DNA of 5,507 nucleotides from Pseudohongiella sp. (lineage in GTDB: Bacteria; Pseudomonadota; Gammaproteobacteria; Pseudomonadales; Pseudohongiellaceae). The stretch spans positions 1 to 5,507 of the forward strand of contig JAUSPW010000264.1 in NCBI GenBank assembly GCA_030652635.1, written 5' to 3'. The translations under genes and the position numbers were made by a program. How positions within the stretch are numbered: position 1 is the stretch's first letter; the number at the start of each line of letters is the position of its first letter. Positions 5,047 to 5,507 of this stretch are shown here, in pieces. Below the pieces are notes generated by a model, which saw nothing but the letters and a program-made list of their open reading frames with translations, did not search any database and had not been told where the DNA came from.

Positions 5047-5454
5047 CTACTGAGCCGCGGTGGTGTTCTCCAGTACAAAGCCCTCGTCTATCCAGCCGCA
5101 AACACCGCCTATCATTTTTTTCACGGGACGACCAAGACGCGCCAGTCGGATTGCAGCCTTTTCAGTGGCGTTGCAATGTGGGCCTGCGCAATACACAACA
5201 AACAGCGTATCGGCGGGATATGCCGCCAAGGTTTCCTCGTTGATACGGGCGTGCGGCAGCGAAATGGACTGCATCACGTGACCTTTTTTCCATGCTTCCT
5301 CCCCACGTACGTCCAGCAATACAAAGTCCTGACGACCGTTGCTGATAGCGTGATGTACATCCCAGCAATCGGTTTCAAAGGCGAGCAGGGATTCAAAGTG
5401 TGCCAGTGCGTCGATACTGGCCGCAGCGGCTGGTCTGGATACGGCTGATGACAT
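5047..5454 (-). CDS. Single-domain rhodanese-like sulfurtransferase
   Basis: A 135-residue protein with one rhodanese domain covering about residues 35-128. It shows FVLLDVRGEEAWKKGHVMQSISLPHARI (44-71, the DVR and GHV-I-LPH signatures), the active strand FVVYCAGPHCNATEKAAIRLARLG with catalytic Cys89 at the start of the loop, and KKMIGGVCGWIDEGF (112-126). Cys89 would carry a persulfide in sulfur transfer; the loop holds a second cysteine (Cys94) where many rhodaneses have other residues. The N-terminal HFESLLAFETDCWDVHHAI segment (about 19-37) is typical of a proteobacterial subgroup. No signal peptide is seen, so it is probably cytoplasmic. AGGAG lies 8 nt before the ATG at 5454. It converges on the glycosylase gene with no apparent functional link. 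A palindromic repeat lies just upstream, in its leader or promoter region. Confidence 0.93.
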   Translation of the reverse strand: MSSAVSRPAAAASIDALAHFESLLAFETDCWDVHHAISNGRQDFVLLDVRGEEAWKKGHVMQSISLPHARINEETLAAYPADTLFVVYCAGPHCNATEKAAIRLARLGRPVKKMIGGVCGWIDEGFVLENTTAAQ

Positions 5455-5488
5455 AAAAAATACTCCTGTAGTTTATTTAGGGGACGGA

Positions 5489-5507
5489 GGGATCAAAATT
5501 TGATCCC
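5489..5507. repeat. Perfect 19-bp palindrome at the window edge
   Basis: GGGATCAAA-A-TTTGATCCC: 9+9 perfect arms around a single central base. It is directly preceded by GGGGACGGA (5480-5488), whose inverted partner would fall just past the window end, so this may be the left part of a longer palindrome of about 37 bp. It lies 35 bp upstream of the rhodanese start codon. It has no following T-run on the visible side and resembles a REP-type repeat more than a terminator. Confidence 0.65.

Noticed and set aside
5011..5448. Open frame of 145 codons on the + strand opposite the rhodanese
   Set aside because: The minus strand encodes an intact rhodanese with catalytic cysteine and a good SD, so this frame is a shadow.
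1..5507. CRISPR array, tRNA, toxin-antitoxin or phage-defence system
   Set aside because: No regularly spaced repeats, tRNA-like cloverleaf or known defence domains were seen. The small Xre regulator is paired with a membrane protein rather than a toxin-like gene.

Overview
The window looks like a chromosomal stretch from a gammaproteobacterium. The best taxonomic clue is the first gene, whose C-terminal half is very close to enterobacterial Lrp. Base composition is balanced, and most genes have clear Shine-Dalgarno starts. No tRNA, rRNA, CRISPR array or transposase gene was seen. The exact genus cannot be read from this sequence.

Layout. The window opens inside an Lrp-type regulator (+ strand, 5' end outside the window) whose ligand/oligomer domain is canonical but whose DNA-binding part is strongly diverged. 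Converging on it is a compact minus-strand cluster. Read in the direction of transcription, the cluster is a four-helix DUF2975-like membrane protein, a 74-residue Xre/Cro-type regulator, a DUF1330 protein and a DJ-1/PfpI-family protein. Two of the three junctions are ATGA stop/start overlaps. Just upstream of that cluster, on the same strand, lies a DUF5367-like membrane protein. It is divergent from a TetR-family regulator, and the gap between them holds an inverted-repeat operator candidate sitting inside the predicted promoter of the membrane protein gene.

The right half is a DNA alkylation-repair pair: an AraC-HTH/O6-methylguanine methyltransferase fusion lacking the Ada zinc domain (- strand, overlapping the end of the TetR gene tail to tail by 25 bp), and a divergent short AlkA-type 3-methyladenine glycosylase (+ strand). 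Removal of N-alkyl purines and direct reversal of O6-alkylguanine are complementary steps. The shared 77-bp gap appears to give the methyltransferase a near-leaderless transcript.

The window ends with a single-domain rhodanese on the minus strand. Two non-coding structures flank it: an imperfect 83-bp inverted-repeat element between the glycosylase and rhodanese genes, and a perfect 19-bp palindrome at the right edge that looks like the left half of a longer palindromic repeat cut by the window boundary.

No unmistakably new system is present. The points most worth a second look are the diverged Lrp HTH, the palindromic elements beside the rhodanese gene, the coupled membrane-protein/regulator operon, and the regulatory architecture of the two divergent gaps.
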